Notes: a model not told the origin generated them from the sequence alone. 64,000 nt of DNA from Physcomitrium patens (GCF_000002425.4 NC_037260.1:7717808-7781807); one strand, 5' to 3'. Positions 36,800 to 52,439 are shown, numbered from the stretch's first letter. Program-made: numbers and translations.

Positions 36800-38215
36800 A
36801 TTATTGTGGATCTTGTTATTGATCTTTGGTACTAAAAATTTTCTAGAATAAAAAGCTACTAAATAGGATTTTTTATCTACTTCCATTTATGACAATATTG
36901 CACTCAAGAAAAAATTTAATATATCTACTTCTATAAAAAAAATTCTTAGAGAAGTTGACACAATATAAGATTGGTGTAGAAGTAAATTATTTATTCAAAG
37001 TATCAAATAATATATATATATATATATATTCCATTTAAGTTTGGCTTTATAAGTTAAACATATAAATAGGGCTACAACTTGAGAAAAAAATTTCATGAAG
37101 TTTTAGTAATAATTTACAAATTTCAAAAAACATTGCATATCTTTGACTATTTTTGAGATCTTCCAATCTATGATAGTCTAAATCTTCTAAGGATCTATCA
37201 TAAGACCATTGTTTGAGATAATATATCCTAAGAAGTCAACTTAAGTAGTATGAAATACATACTTTTTCATCTTGGTATATAATCTTGCATCTTTAAGTTT
37301 CATAATACATAATAAATATGAAGTTTATATTCTTTTTTATTCTTAGAGTAAATTAAAATGTTTTTTAAATAACAAACAACAAAATCATTAAAAAAAGTCA
37401 CAAAAAATATCATCCATGAGATGTTAAAAAATAACTAATTATTCGTAAGTCCAAAAAGTATGAAATTATATTCAAAATATCCATATTTAGTTTAAAACTA
37501 GTCTTCTATTCATTTCTTTTATTAATGTGGACTAAGTTATATGCTCCTCGTAGATCTATTTATATGTAGATCTTTGCTTATTTGAGTTGGTCAAAAAGTC
37601 TTAAAATCAGAGATAGGAAGTATCTATTCTTGATGGTAATCTTACTAAGTGCTCAATAGTTTATGCACATCCAAAAAAACATCTTTTTTCTTCACAAATA
37701 AGTTAAGAGCTCCTATTGGAAATTTTGAATGGTATATGAAGTTTTTAGCCAAGTTCTTATCAATATATTCCTTTAATATAGCTAATTCATTTTGTGATAA
37801 GATATAGATTGGTCCAAATGGCAATTAAGATCTTTCTTGAAGATCAATTGAATAATCATAGGATCAATGTTTTGGAAGAATATCTACATTCTTCTTTTCA
37901 AAAAAGTCTTAAAAATCTTGATATTAAGTAGAAATATTACTTAACATCTTTTTACCATCAGAAATGAGTGTGGCATATATAACAAAAGATGACCTTTCTT
38001 TGCCTACACTTGTAGCTATTAGTAAAGATTTAGATCTATTAGACTTTTTTATTTTTATTTGACTAATGAAATTTTGGATTTAACTAAAAAAAAAATCAAG
38101 ATTACAAAAAATCTAATCTATTTGAAGATTATACTTTTCAAATCATGATACACTTAAAATAATTAGATTAGAAAGAGATCTTGTTACATTAAATATTATT
38201 ATATTATTGTATTAC

Positions 38216-39465
38216 ATGTATTCTTGCTTGAAAATGCATCAAGTACCTAGCTATGGAAGGTAAGTAGAAATGCACCAATCATCATATTAAGTCTAATAGA
38301 ATGTCAAATAAATTTTAAATAAATCTTAATAATCCTTATGAAACTTTAATCAATCCAACATAAATTTCAAAGAAGTTATAAAAAAACATAAAGAAGTTCT
38401 AAACTAATATAAAAAAAATAACAAAAAATCTTAAAGAAAAATAAAAATAAAACTTTAAAGAAATAAAAGTAATCTTGAAAAAATATTAGAAATAAAACTA
38501 TTAAAAATAATAATAATCATGCAAAAAAAATATCAAAAATAGAAATTTTAAATAAATCTTAATCAAATTTTAATTTAATCTTAATTAAAACTCTAATGCA
38601 CCTTAATCAAATTTTGGATCAAACCCTAATTGAAATCTTAATTGAGACTTAACCAAATCTTAGGTCAAAACTTAATTAAAATCCTAATTAAATCTTAATG
38701 AAATCTTAGGTTAAATTCCAATAAAATCCTAATGAATCCTAAATTTTAGGCAAATCTTAAATCAAATTCTAAGCAAATTCTAATTAAACTATAAATCTTC
38801 AAAAAATTCTTAAAAAATCCTATAGCAAATTGAAACCTCAACAACTAATAATCGAACTATTAATATCAATTCAAAAATTGTACACTTCTAAATATTTTAG
38901 TTAGAAACAAGTATAAGAAAGATGAAATAAATTACACTTATCAATTGAGAGAAATACAAGATAATCCAATTGGATGTTATATAGTCTCTTATTCCATCCT
39001 AAATATTAAACTTTTAGTACTAATAATAACTTCTTAAACTATTGAATTGCTTTTAAATTTCACTCAAGTATTAAAAATTGAATCTGGTATCTATACAAAA
39101 ACATTCACCTCAATTCAATTGACATTATAGATCTTAGAAACAATCACTAATTTCTAAATTCTAATTTCGTAAACCTCAATCTACAAAAACCTTCATATAT
39201 ATCAATCGAACTATTTGGTTGATCTCAAAATTTGCAAACGTATTTATAACCAACATATCAATATACTACCCAAATTTCATCTATATAAATACTACAAAAC
39301 TTAAAAAATCTTCAAATTTATAAACATATTTTTATTTTTCAAATCTTCATTCTATTAACAACATCACTAGCTTTAAAAATCCTTCAAAATCTCAATATTC
39401 ATTCAAATGATATGAAACCAATGCCTAAAAATCTATCTTCAAGTCAACTCTTAAATTTTAATTTT
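38216..39465. other. AT-rich DNA with degenerate short-period repeats
   Basis: No gene is seen. From about 38330 to 38830 variants of AATCTTAAT, AATCCTAAT and AAATCTTAG recur every 10-20 bases, including one AAACCCTAATT at about 38621. The period is irregular. Confidence 0.5.
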
Positions 39466-39970
39466 TGTTAAGGATATAAACTTTAAAGTACTAAAATATC
39501 AATATACTCTTGTATCACTCAAAGAGATTAAAAAAACATGAAAAGATATAATATTAAAGTAGAATGGTTATTGCCAAAGACAAGAAGACTACAAAGTCTT
39601 GAAATAAGACTAAGGACCAAAAAAGTATTGATAAGAATAGAAAAGGCTTCAATCTTCCTTCTACATATACTCTTAACTAAGAGCTACATGGCAATGTCAT
39701 ATAGGACCTCCAAAACGTGTTGACTTTGCAAGACATATATCTTGTAAGATAAGTTTTCTATGTGTGCACCACATAGTTAGCTTATTTTGCAAACTATTAA
39801 TACATAAATAACTTGTTGACTAAGTTTCTAACCTTTCAATCAAATACAAATACATGTAAAGTCAAAATAGCGTTTAAAAAATATTATGAAATAAATCTAT
39901 TTTTACCTACTTCTATTTAATTATATAAATAAATATTAAAATAAATATATATATATATATATCCGTGATA
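39466..39970 (-). repeat. 3' LTR of fragment F
   Basis: This LTR is 505 bp. On the plus strand it starts TGTTAAGGATAT and ends CCGTGATA, beside the polypurine tract. It shares the TATA-like and ggacctccaa landmarks with the other family LTRs. Confidence 0.75.
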
Positions 39971-40513
39971 TTACTCCTCCTTCTAAGAACAAGTTCCACA
40001 AAGAATAGTTATCATCTTTCATGGATCTTATAATTCTTAATCTTGATTTTGATAGATATCATCAATAAAAAAATCTCAACTTTCTTTACTATATTTGTAA
40101 GATTCTTTCTTTACTATATTTGTAATATTTGTATATACATTCACTTATATCATATTTGAACCAATGAATAAGATATTCCAACCTATTTTGACAGTGCCTT
40201 GAATCTAAGACTTCTTCCACATGGAATTCTTGATTATTATCTACTTCTATAGGAAGAGATGGCATTTGTCTTTTTTCCAAGATATTTTTAGTCTTACATG
40301 GCTCAAGAAGAGATACGTGGAATATGGAATGGATCTTCATAGACTTGGTTAGAATAATCAATAAGCATCACAATTGACTAATTCATTAATAAAAAAAGAT
40401 TCAAGCCTATAATAGTCTAACATTTTACAAGGACAAGTAGACTTGGTATTACAATGGAGTAACTATATCTTATCACTCAGGTTAAATTGTGGTTGTTCCT
40501 TATAATAAGCATC
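39466..40513 (-). mobile_element. Ty3/gypsy fragment F: end of integrase, chromodomain and 3' LTR
   Basis: On the minus strand the fragment runs from the integrase C-terminus (40513) through a chromodomain (ORF 40361-40089, with QEFHVEEVLDSR and NRLEYLIHWFKYDISEC) to a purine tract (agaaggaggag) and the 3' LTR. The 5' part is missing; at 40513 the sequence changes to unrelated AT-rich DNA. The chromodomain frame here is better preserved than in A, without the internal stop A has after LEYLVH. Confidence 0.8.
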
Positions 40514-43500
40514 TGTGAGCACTCAATTATGCTCCACAATCTAAATTTTTGTTATTTCTTTATTTTATGATAATTGAACATGTTAGATTAGGATTTATAT
40601 AAATAAAATTTAGTTTTATAGAATTTTTAGGATTACAACCTTTAATGGTATAAATTATAGTCTAATTCCTTGAGGTAAATTAATTAGGATCAAAGTGATA
40701 AGAATTAAAAAATTAAAATAGTAACTTAGTTAGTTTAAATAATTTAATGGTTGTTAGTCACTACTATAAAAATTAACTAAAAGCCTATGAATTCACCTAC
40801 AATCATTTCACATGATTTAGAATGAGTTAGAATTATAATTTTTTTAAAAGATTTAGTGAAGTTTAGTAATGACAGTTTTGAAATTTCCTCCAATTCAACA
40901 AATTCAAGCTGTATAGTAGTTCTTTTAATTAATGGAAGCCTTTTTAATGCAATAGTGGTACCAGATTCATTTTGTGGAGTGAAGAAAACAAGTTTAGTAC
41001 TCTCCTTCAAAATACAAGTAGAGCAATGAAATTCTCATTTTGAAGGATTTTACAAGAATTGCCAAAATCTTTGTATGTAAAAACTTTTATGATTATTGCA
41101 ATTGAGTATAAATTGAGGCATACAAGTAGTCAATTTTAGCATAAAAGATGTTTTGAATACAATGGTGAAGTAAGATTTATCAAAAGGTACTTTCTTGACC
41201 ACTTACAAGAGCAATTAGTCTTAGTAATGAAATTAGTTTTTAGATGAATAAAGTCCATAGATCTATATTATGGATCTTAGAAATCAAGGGTGGAGATGTG
41301 GCCGCCCTTTCACAATCCACCACTCAATTATATAAGAGTGGCTTGGTTCTCTAAGCCCTCTCTCTCTCCTCTTTTCATGAAGGACAAAGCAATGCCGAAT
41401 TTTGGCCCTAAAATCTAATCTTAATTTTTTTTTTGATTTTTAATCTCATTGTAAACTTGTGGTTGTGTATGTATGGATCTTGAGTAGTGAATGATGGTCA
41501 TTGGATTTTAAGATACAGGTCATTGTGGTAGATAGCTCCTTCGACCTCCCAAATATCCCAAGGATTCAAGAGCCTTGGATTTCCCTCAATCAATCATTCT
41601 ATTTTTTGATTTTTGATGTAAATTTTTTTTGTGGTTATAGCTTTTGGTGTTAGTTTTCCAACAAGATAAGGATCACTTGATTTGGAGTAAGGGCTAAATT
41701 TTGGTGGAATTTTGAGTGAGTAGGGGTGGGCTCCCTTGACAATTTAGATTACCCATCTTTGAAAAGGCATTTCTCAATGCTTCATAATTGGATTATTGTG
41801 AAATTTTGGAAGTAAGTACATCTTCAAGCTGAGCTTCTAATGGCATAAATTACACTAAATTTGAATGAATTGAATTTTTGGTTAATTTTCAAGTAAAGGG
41901 AGGTTGCCTGTTGTGGTAGTCTTAGTCATTTAATTTTGAAGGAGCATTTCTTGTAGTTTAAGTACTGGATTGAATTTAAATTTATTAGAACAAGAGCGCC
42001 TTTTCAACAAACTAAAAATCATTCAATTTGGAGTTAATAACAAATTTTGAAAGAATTTGGAGTAGAAATGGGTTGTTGCCTTCAATTCTTGGATGTAATC
42101 AAGGTACCTTTGCTTTTATCTCTCTTCAATCTCACTTTTACTTTTATTTTTACAATAATTTTTAACTTTCATATTTCAACTTTTAGATTTTAATTTTTAA
42201 CTTAACCTTTAATCTTCTTTTCTCTTTTACTTTAAACTTTTATTTTTGACTTTTATTTTAGATTTAAATTTTAAATTTTTAACTTTCAACTTTTAATTTT
42301 AATTCAGCCTTCAATATTTTTTACCTTTATTATGGATTAATGGTAATAATTTGATCAAGTACTTTCACCATCAATTATTTAAGGAATAATAAAAACAGTT
42401 ATTTAATTTTCAAACTTTTTAGATAAAAATTAAGACAAGTTATTGTAGTCTCTTTTAAGAATCAATGGATAGAGATGCATTGTCCACATTATTGTGACAG
42501 GCTCAATCATATTTCTAATTATCAAAGATTTTTTTAGCAATAACAAATCTACAATCTTATTAAGCACTACATGTAATATTTATACAAAAGCTCTAAATTA
42601 CAAATGAATACACTTGCTTTGAACTAATAATCCAAGACCAAATTGCCTTTGTTTCTTAGAAACATATTCCAAATAATGTGGAAAATTAAACTATAAGGTT
42701 ACTCAATAGATTTTAATTTTAAAAATTAAAACCTTCTCTTATTTAAATTAAACTTTTATGATGCATATGGTTTTAAATCTTCGCATTTTAAGCTATGAGA
42801 TTTTTATAAGTTGGCCTGCAACTGGAAAAGAACATCAAACAACTTTTGTGTGGAGCAAAAACAATGGTCTACATTGATGGATCCTCTTCCTTAAATTTCT
42901 CAACTCAAAAAAGGTACAACAAGATCATCTAATGCCTCTTCATTATTCCTAATTGAATAATTAAATAATGATTTTAATTCGACTTTAAATTTAACAAGAA
43001 AAATTAATAGGACTCGCTATAAAAATAAGGCCAAATTCTTCATTGACCAATACACACACAATTCTATTTTTCTTCTCTTAAAATATAATTCTATACTTAT
43101 ACAATTCTATACTTATATTTTAAGTAGCGCAGTGCTGATACCACCGCAGTTTTTGCTAATGCCACCATGTATGTAATACATGTAAAATACACAATTATGC
43201 CATTCATAAAATTTGTGGATTGTAAATGTTCTACAGAAGTGCTCAGAGCAAAACGATTTAGTGCAGAAGCACATTCCTCGTGAATACTCATCCAATTCGA
43301 GGATTTGTGACATGCCCATTTGTCTTGATTAGTGACACGGCAATAAGCATAAATGATAATTCGTCTCTTCTTGCATTACATGAGAGAAAACAAAACTACA
43401 CAACCCAATGTCGGTGCTTAGAATTAAATCCAAGCTTCTCACCCATCGAATTCCAACTTAGCCTTGACAATTTATAATGACTGTTAAAATGGGACAACAA

Positions 43501-43627
43501 TAGATAATCTAAAAAGCTTCAAGTAACCCAGAAAGCTACAAGAAGTCAGAGAGAAAATATTCCTCAAGAAACCAACTTGAAAATAATCAATAAAAACAGT
43601 CAAGTAAACCATAAACCATCCTACACG
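40514..43627. other. AT-rich non-coding DNA, no gene recognised
   Basis: No open frame resembles a known protein. At 41320-41400 an isolated promoter-like stretch is seen: CAATTATATAAGAGTGGC followed by a CT-rich tract (ccctctctctctcctc). This resembles the TATA and start region of an LTR. At 42110-42310 pyrimidine-rich words such as AACTTTTATTTTT recur with irregular spacing. The block begins TGTGAGCACTC at 40514, which may be an LTR start, but no matching end was found. Confidence 0.4.
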
Positions 43628-45566
<1,939 letters not shown>

Positions 45567-46010
45567 CACTTCCTCGGAATATGAACCCTGCTGTAGAACC
45601 TTATGGTGAAGCTTCTGTGATGGTCTCGGCTGGCATGTGTATATTTATTTTGTACTGGCTTCAGTGCTGGTTTCGTTTGGTGTTAATGATAGAAAGTTGT
45701 GAGCAATATTAGAACTTGTGTATGGATTTGTAAATGAATACACACTCCATTGGTTTGTTGTGATATGGTCAATTATACAAATCTCTTTGCTGATCAGCCA
45801 TCCCCTGACCCTCTCTCTCATTATTTGACAATCACTGGTCTCCACTGACCCTGTCTCTATGCTGTAGCAACATGACTTGAGTTGGTCAAATTTTGGTGCT
45901 ACAATTCTTGGCCTGAAGGTCTTTGGCTTTAACATCATCTTCACAATGGACATCATGGGCTCCCAACTATGTCAATCAATTTTGAGAAATGTAGATATGA
46001 TCAAGTGAAA
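45567..46010 (-). other. possible LTR-like fragment upstream of RPL23 copy 2
   Basis: This block has moderate GC content between the duplicated arm and AT-rich DNA. On the minus strand it reads GTAGCACCAAAATTTGACC, and further on ATTCATTTACAAATCC and AGTTCTAATATTG. These phrases are reminiscent of the ends of plant copia-type LTRs, and an open frame of 103 codons (45956-45645) is not a known protein. No terminal TG-CA pair or target duplication was identified. Confidence 0.3.
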
Positions 46011-48740
46011 AAATATTGTATTAAAAATTATGCAATATTCATTTTTTATTAGACATTTATTCTTTTTAGTTTATAAATTAGATACTTTATTATTTTATAC
46101 AATTTAGAATATTGTGCACATAGTAATTATTTTTTATGCATTTTTTTGTTTCAATTTTCTATTACTAATTGTGAACTAAAACAAATCCCTACTAGTTGAT
46201 AGTTTATTTTGGTCTACGACAATTAATTATCTTACATTTTAATTGTATGTGATTCTTGCCTCAAGTTTTCATTAAATGACTTCTTAAGTCCCTTCAATTA
46301 ATTCCATTAATCACTAAAACACTTTACAAACTACCATACATGCCAAGTTAATTACTTCTAAGTTTTCAACCCTTGAAGATTTTTTATATATTTTTTTTAT
46401 TAATTTTCATCTATTAATCAAGATTCATTCAAGTATAAATTATCATATGTAAATGAATTTTAATCCATAAATAAGAATCCATCCACAAATAAGAATTTAT
46501 TTATAGATAAAAATTCATCTACAATCAAAATTCATCTAAATCATATTTTTTATTTATCAATAAGTTCATCCAACTATTAACATAACGTCATCTATTAATA
46601 TAACTTCATCTATATATATTTGGCAACATTATCATTTTTATACTATGCAATCAATATAGATATCATGTCCGAATTTGCAACAAAATAGCAAGGAAAAAAA
46701 AATAAGCTATGACAATTATCTAGAGTTCAATCCATGGCTATGGAGCATTGGCATGAGAAAGCAACAACATCAATTAAAAAGAGTGAAGCCGCTAATAATG
46801 AAAATCACTTGCAATCAGCGACTCGAAGGTCCAAGGTTGTAGCAAGAGAAAAAAATCAAAATAAGGTGATAGTTATATTAACTACCTTGATCTTTTACTA
46901 TGCCACAATCACAAAACTTAAGAGCAAGAAAAACCAATGTTATGGATAATTACAACAAATAAAACCTAGAAGCAATTGTTGGAAAATACTATCCTATAGA
47001 ACTTTTATAAGAGAGATGACATAGCTGCCACTAGAGAAGGAAGGAAAAAATAAAAATAAAGTCCAATAAAAGCATTGACTGTAATAAAAAAAATCAAGCA
47101 CACTAGAAAAAACCTAATTAATAATAAAGAGTACAATCTTCAATAAGAATAGTGACTTTAAGACTAACAAATAAGAAACAAGATTTTTGAGAATGTCACA
47201 ATGATGATAGAAATTAAGAAATAAAAATAATCCAAATAAAAAATTTAATATCTATGCAAGCCAAGTCTACAAGAAGATAGCATCTCAAGAAAGAATTAAG
47301 ATCTTTAACAACAACATGTTAACAACAAAAGAAGAAGAATATAATTAACAAAACAAAAGTCAACTATGAAAAGAAAGAATAAAAAAAATAATTGATTTTA
47401 TTGATAAAATGGATTTTAGTTGAGATTTACTACATACTACTTAATAAAGCTACAATTATAGAAAATAAGATAGCAAAGTTTAATGACAACTCCATAGTTG
47501 CAATTTGACAAAGAAGAAAATTCAATAGATATTCAAACTATAATTCTAGCTAAGCCACTAAATAAGCTAAAATCCAATACTAAGAAGATTTATCACAATT
47601 AGAGAGCACTAACCATCAGTGTATTCAAACTTCTTAGTTGCAATATCAAGTTTTGCTACACAAAAAATTAATTCACTTGAGTATTGTTGAAATTTAAATA
47701 TAAAGAAAGATGAGAATAATACTATATATATAATATCAAAACCATAATATGAGAATAAAAGATAGTTTATCACTCTAGTTGAACAAGACTAAAGATATGA
47801 GAACAAAAGTCAAATCCATTAACAATATCAATTAAGATTTATTTGATACCAGTAGTTGAACAATGTAAAATGGCCAAAATATAATTATTTAGCTAAGACT
47901 TTGCTTAAGAAGAAAAAAAATTATCTTTAAAGATTATCAATGCTCTATTGCAATGCTAAGAGAATAAAATCATAGACTACCACAAAGAATTTGCAATAAT
48001 ATTACTACAAGTCCAGAAATATTGAAGGGTCTTTGATTCAAACAAAAATAAGAAGATAAAGATAAGTTTTGTCTTTGACATTGACAAGGAGAGATATTAC
48101 CTTTGCACAATAAGTAACATTGTACTATACAAATTATTCACACAATGTTGCTACACTCTTCAAAAATTATGGTCCATAAAAGAAGACAAAAAAATAAAAT
48201 AAAAATCCTAGTGTCTTTAACAATAATAACCTAAGTAGGCTTGTAACACCATTGCTAGAGAATAAGGAATACATTATAATCAGCATTGATGTTCACTATA
48301 ATAGCAACCACAATATGAGAAAACAATGGCTTCAACTGCCATATTACAAAAATTAGAGCTCCAAAAATTAGAATAGGAACAAAAAAAAAAAAAAAAGTAG
48401 TACAGAGGTTTATTAGTTCCTTTACAACAACTTCTTCTAAAAAATCCAAGGATTTCATTCAAAAGATAGAATTAGTTAAGAATAAAGAAGATTTTGAATA
48501 GAAAAATAAATCTTTCATGAATGGTTTTTTCACTTTTTTTTTACTTCTTGATTAATTCAAGAATAAATAACTACTAGCTATCATCTTTAATACAAGACTA
48601 TAAAATTTAATTATATTAGAAATAAATACAATTAGTTTGAAAATATATCATCTTTTTTCCTTCATCCCTAACTATCATTTTATCTTAAATTTCTTACATC
48701 TATTTTGCCTAACTATTGTATGAATCATTAAAATAACTCA
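46011..48740. other. AT-rich DNA, no gene recognised
   Basis: The DNA is very AT-rich. An open frame of 71 codons at 46734-46949 has no recognised relative. An A run of about 17 occurs near 48381. The part closest to 48740 may be the 3' end of the gypsy relic on its right. Confidence 0.4.
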
Positions 48741-48749
48741 CAAGTTATT

Positions 48750-51600
48750 TTAAGACAAAAGAATGCAATAGAAGTGTCAATTGTCAAGTACTAGTTGTAC
48801 AAAAGTGATAATAGTCTTGATATTGATCAAAGTTTGATTAATTCTTTTTGTATGACCATTGATTTATGGATAAAAAAGAATAATATTTCTATGATCAATT
48901 TTAAACCATGAAGTCAAGTTTTCTATCACATCATTTAAAAAAATATTTACCTTTATTATTAATCAAGATTTTTAAATATTCCAACTTAATAAAAATTTAT
49001 TTTTACAAAAATTTAGCCACTTGTTTGGTATTGTTGGCTTGAACTATCTTTATTTCAATCCATTTAGTAAGATATTTTATTCCTACTAGGATGTATTTCA
49101 TTCCCCTAGTGGAATTTGAATGAACCTCTGTAATATAATCAATGCTTTATTTTCAAATGGAACTAAAGATAAAGACACTTGAAAATTTAAGTTCATTCTA
49201 AAGTAATTTCTAGCATATTATTGACATGCATCATATGTCTTAGTATATTTATGGATATCTTAAAATAAAATAAGCTAATAATATTATATTCTAAGAATTT
49301 GTTACTTTATCAAGGTCTTCAAAAAATGACCTCTATATGTATTATCACAGCATGCCAATAAAATGGTTAAAATCTCTTCTTCTATTACATATCTTATCAA
49401 CATCTCATTTATCTCACATTAATATAATTTTTCCTCTACTATGGCAAAATACCTATTATTAATATAATTTTTTAAATATTCTATCTTTAATGAATAAAAA
49501 ATAAGTCTTAAGTAGTTTAGAATTTAGTAGTGTGTTCATACCAAGTAGGCATGGTTGAAATAATGAAAATATTGTCATCAATTAATATATCATTAGTTGA
49601 GGCTACACCAATTTTTTTTCAACAATCTTAATAAATGATTGGCTTGCATATGCATCCTTTCAAACTTATATTCTATTATATAATCAAATTTTTTTAGTAG
49701 AAATATCTACCTTATAAGTTTGTTAGTCAAATCTTCCTTGTTAATAAAGAAGTTAATTCCTATGTGGTCTACAAAAACTACTATTAGGTTTAAAAGAAGA
49801 TAGTATTTCAAGTTTTTGACTTAAAAAACTATAGGTAAGCAATCTCATTTTTTGGTAGTCTAATTCTTTTAAATTTGGTTTAATTGTCTACTAACAAAGG
49901 CTATAGGATAATTTTTATCTTTTTTTTCATATCAATTGGTACAAGTTACTTCCTATACCTACAAAATATATATTATATAGCATATAAAAATATATTGACA
50001 AATTAAATGGCCTAACAATAGGATAGATATTCAATCTTCTTTTAAATACATCAAAAGCCTCTTGATATTTTTTACTCCACTGAAAAATTTTATTTTTTTA
50101 TTAAAATCTAATAATAGGCATATAAATAGTAATATAATTATATATCACTTCACAATACCATTCTATATGATTTAAGATTCTTTGTATCTCTTTAATACTT
50201 GAAGGTAGAATTAATTCAATAATCACCTTGAATTTATTTGGATTCAATTTTGTATCCCTTTTTGATACCATATATCTAAGTAAGATCTTCTTTTGAACTA
50301 TTAAGAATATTTTATCAGGATTAATGGAAAATTTGGCTTTCTTGTATTATTAAAATTTTTTCCTTATACAATCATAATGTATTGTCTTGAAAGACTAAGT
50401 ACTAAAGTCATTAATAAATATTTTCATTGATTTATATATCAAATCAAAAAATGCATATGTTGTTGCCCTTTCAAATGTCCGAGGAGTATTATAAAGTTTA
50501 AAAGGCATGACAATATAAACAAATGTGCTTCAAGGTATAGTAAAGGCAGTATAATAATGATCTTTAAGAGCTATAGAGATTTAGTTATATTCTAAATTTC
50601 CATTGATGAAGATATATAATTTATACTTGGTTACATCTTCTAAAATAGTATTGATAAAATAAAAAGAGAAGTGAACTTTTTGAATGTACTTGTTACACTT
50701 CTTATTATCAATGTATATTAAAATATTTTTTTTATTTTTCTTCTTAATCAACACCATATGTGAGATCCAATTTATGATTTTTACAAGTTGAATAAATCTT
50801 ACTTGTAAGATTTTTTCTAATTCTACCTTCATTATAATTTATAAATTGAGATTCATCTTCCTTTCTTTTACACTAACTAGAATTGAATCTAAAAGTAATA
50901 GAATCCAATGTTAGGCTACTTTGAAATGTATGTCCTTGAAATTCTTGTAAGACTATATAAATAAACCTTTGTATTCTATCACCAAAGCCTTGTAATTTAG
51001 TAATTCATCATCTATCAATTAAATTCATAAATCTTTTAAATATTAGCTATTATTTTATTAATTAGATTCATTTTGATCTAATTTTAGAAAAATAAATCTT
51101 TTTTTGATATTTAAACTTGATACAAGATATTAATTCTAATTCTATTATAATCATAAAATAAATTAAGAGATTTCAATATATTATTAGAAATAAGATTCTT
51201 TGTTTCTTTTAAATTCTCATAGGCTTGTTGTTGATAATTTTGGAAAATTTAATGGAACTATCTTATTAAATTATCTACACACCTTTGTAGAGTGATTATG
51301 TCTACAATTTCTGTATACAACTCAATTTTCTATCTAAAAACTATTAAATAGGTTTCTTTTGCTACAAAGATGATGTATCCCCTACTTTTATTTTGGTTAG
51401 TTATTAAAATCTTGATTATATTAATTATGCCTTTGTAAGTGAGAATTGGACCTTATATTTCCTTGATTTCTTTAAGAGGAAACATAAGATTATTACTATC
51501 CAAAATTTTGTTGATACTCTCAAAGTGTAGGGCAAAATTGACTATTATGAACCAATTAGTCATATTAAGTAAACCACAATCCTAAAATGTGCCCACTTGA
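48750..51600 (-). mobile_element. Ty3/gypsy relic G, a second lineage
   Basis: On the minus strand the RT starts in an ORF at 50832-50581 (LEKILQVRFIQLVKIINWIS, VLIKKKNKKNILIYIDNKK). Just beyond it, near 50510, MPFKLYNTP matches the gypsy MPFGLxNAP block. RNase H remnants follow near 50100-49800. The integrase core appears at 49140-49030 (GMKYILVGIKYLTKWIEIK). These blocks differ clearly from elements A-F and look more like the non-chromodomain (Tat/Athila-type) branch. The ends and LTRs were not found. All frames are broken. Confidence 0.65.
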
Positions 51601-52182
51601 TTCTATGGATGGTAGAGCTTGGTTGGAGTTTTAACTCTTGATCAACAAGTTTGTTAACCTTAGAATTATATTCAAGATTTTACATTCTTCAAAGGAAATA
51701 ATCTTGCATATAAATTATTAATAAAAAATAATAAATAAAAAAATAAGTTAAAAATAAGAAAAAATAAATAAAGAGAATAAAAACCTTTATATAAAAAGAA
51801 GAAGAAGAAAAGAAAATAAAAAAGAGAAGAAAAACCTTTATATAAAAAGAAGAAAAAAATATTATTAATAGGATTAAAAAAAAGTAAGTATGAAAAGGCA
51901 AATTAATTAGCCACTTATATCTTAAAAAGATAAGTTGGTTGGAAATAAAATATATTTATTAAATTAAAATAATTTTAAATAAAACTTACTATAAAAAATC
52001 TTAAAATAACCAAAAATATATTATAAATATCATAAAAAATCATAATAAAGAGATTATAATTGATATTTTATTATATTATTTTATTATATACTTTTGATCT
52101 ATTAATAAGTTTCAAATATTACAAAGAAGGTTCATAGAGATATTTGAGATTCTCAAAACAAAAAAGAAAGAACTTTAAAAAT
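51601..52182. other. A-rich DNA with a short direct repeat
   Basis: No gene is seen. The phrase aaaacctttatataaaaaga occurs twice, about 52 bp apart (near 51779 and 51831), separated by GAA-rich sequence, which indicates a local tandem duplication. Confidence 0.55.
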
Positions 52183-52424
52183 TGTTGAGAATGTTTAGAA
52201 AGACACAAGAGTAGTAGTAAGTCATACATACAAGAGGATTTCTAAGGAGAGAGAGCTTCACATACAAAAATCTATTGATCTAGTTGTGTCTTGTATACAA
52301 GAAGAGAAAGAAGAGAAGATAAACAATACTTCTCCTCTAGACTCTAAATACTGTAGCTACAGCATTTACTGTAGTCTATAATAAATATTATGGAGAACAT
52401 TGGCTACATTTAATACTCTCAACA
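52183..52424 (-). repeat. 3' LTR of the copia relic
   Basis: This LTR is 242 bp and is bounded by TGTTGAGA at the left and TCTCAACA at the right, an 8-bp inverted terminal pair with TG-CA ends. On the minus strand the purine-rich GTGAGGAGGAG directly precedes the LTR start and is the polypurine tract. Confidence 0.85.
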
Positions 52425-52439
52425 CTCCTCCTCACTCAT

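Larger units (their letters stand above)
34186..38215 (-). mobile_element. Ty3/gypsy relic E, reversed, with 3' LTR
   Basis: On the minus strand this copy runs from protease (about 38215-37950) through RT (37850-37100, catalytic site read as YLKN), RNase H and integrase to the post-pol segment (about 35720-35475) and a 3' LTR (35475-34186). The LTR begins TGTCAAGGATAT on the plus strand, the reverse of the family end. The LTR's outer part near 35440-35475 seems joined directly to post-pol sequence, so a deletion has removed about 100 bp and the polypurine tract. C and E lie tail to tail. Confidence 0.75.

Noticed and set aside
40514-42499. A possible 2-kb LTR starting TGTGAGCACTC and ending ATTGTGACA
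   Set aside because: No target duplication (flanks differ) and no second copy in the window to confirm the ends.
48378-48397. A run as the tail of a LINE, SINE or retrocopy
   Set aside because: No body sequence or target duplication is seen beside it, and A runs are expected in DNA this AT-rich.
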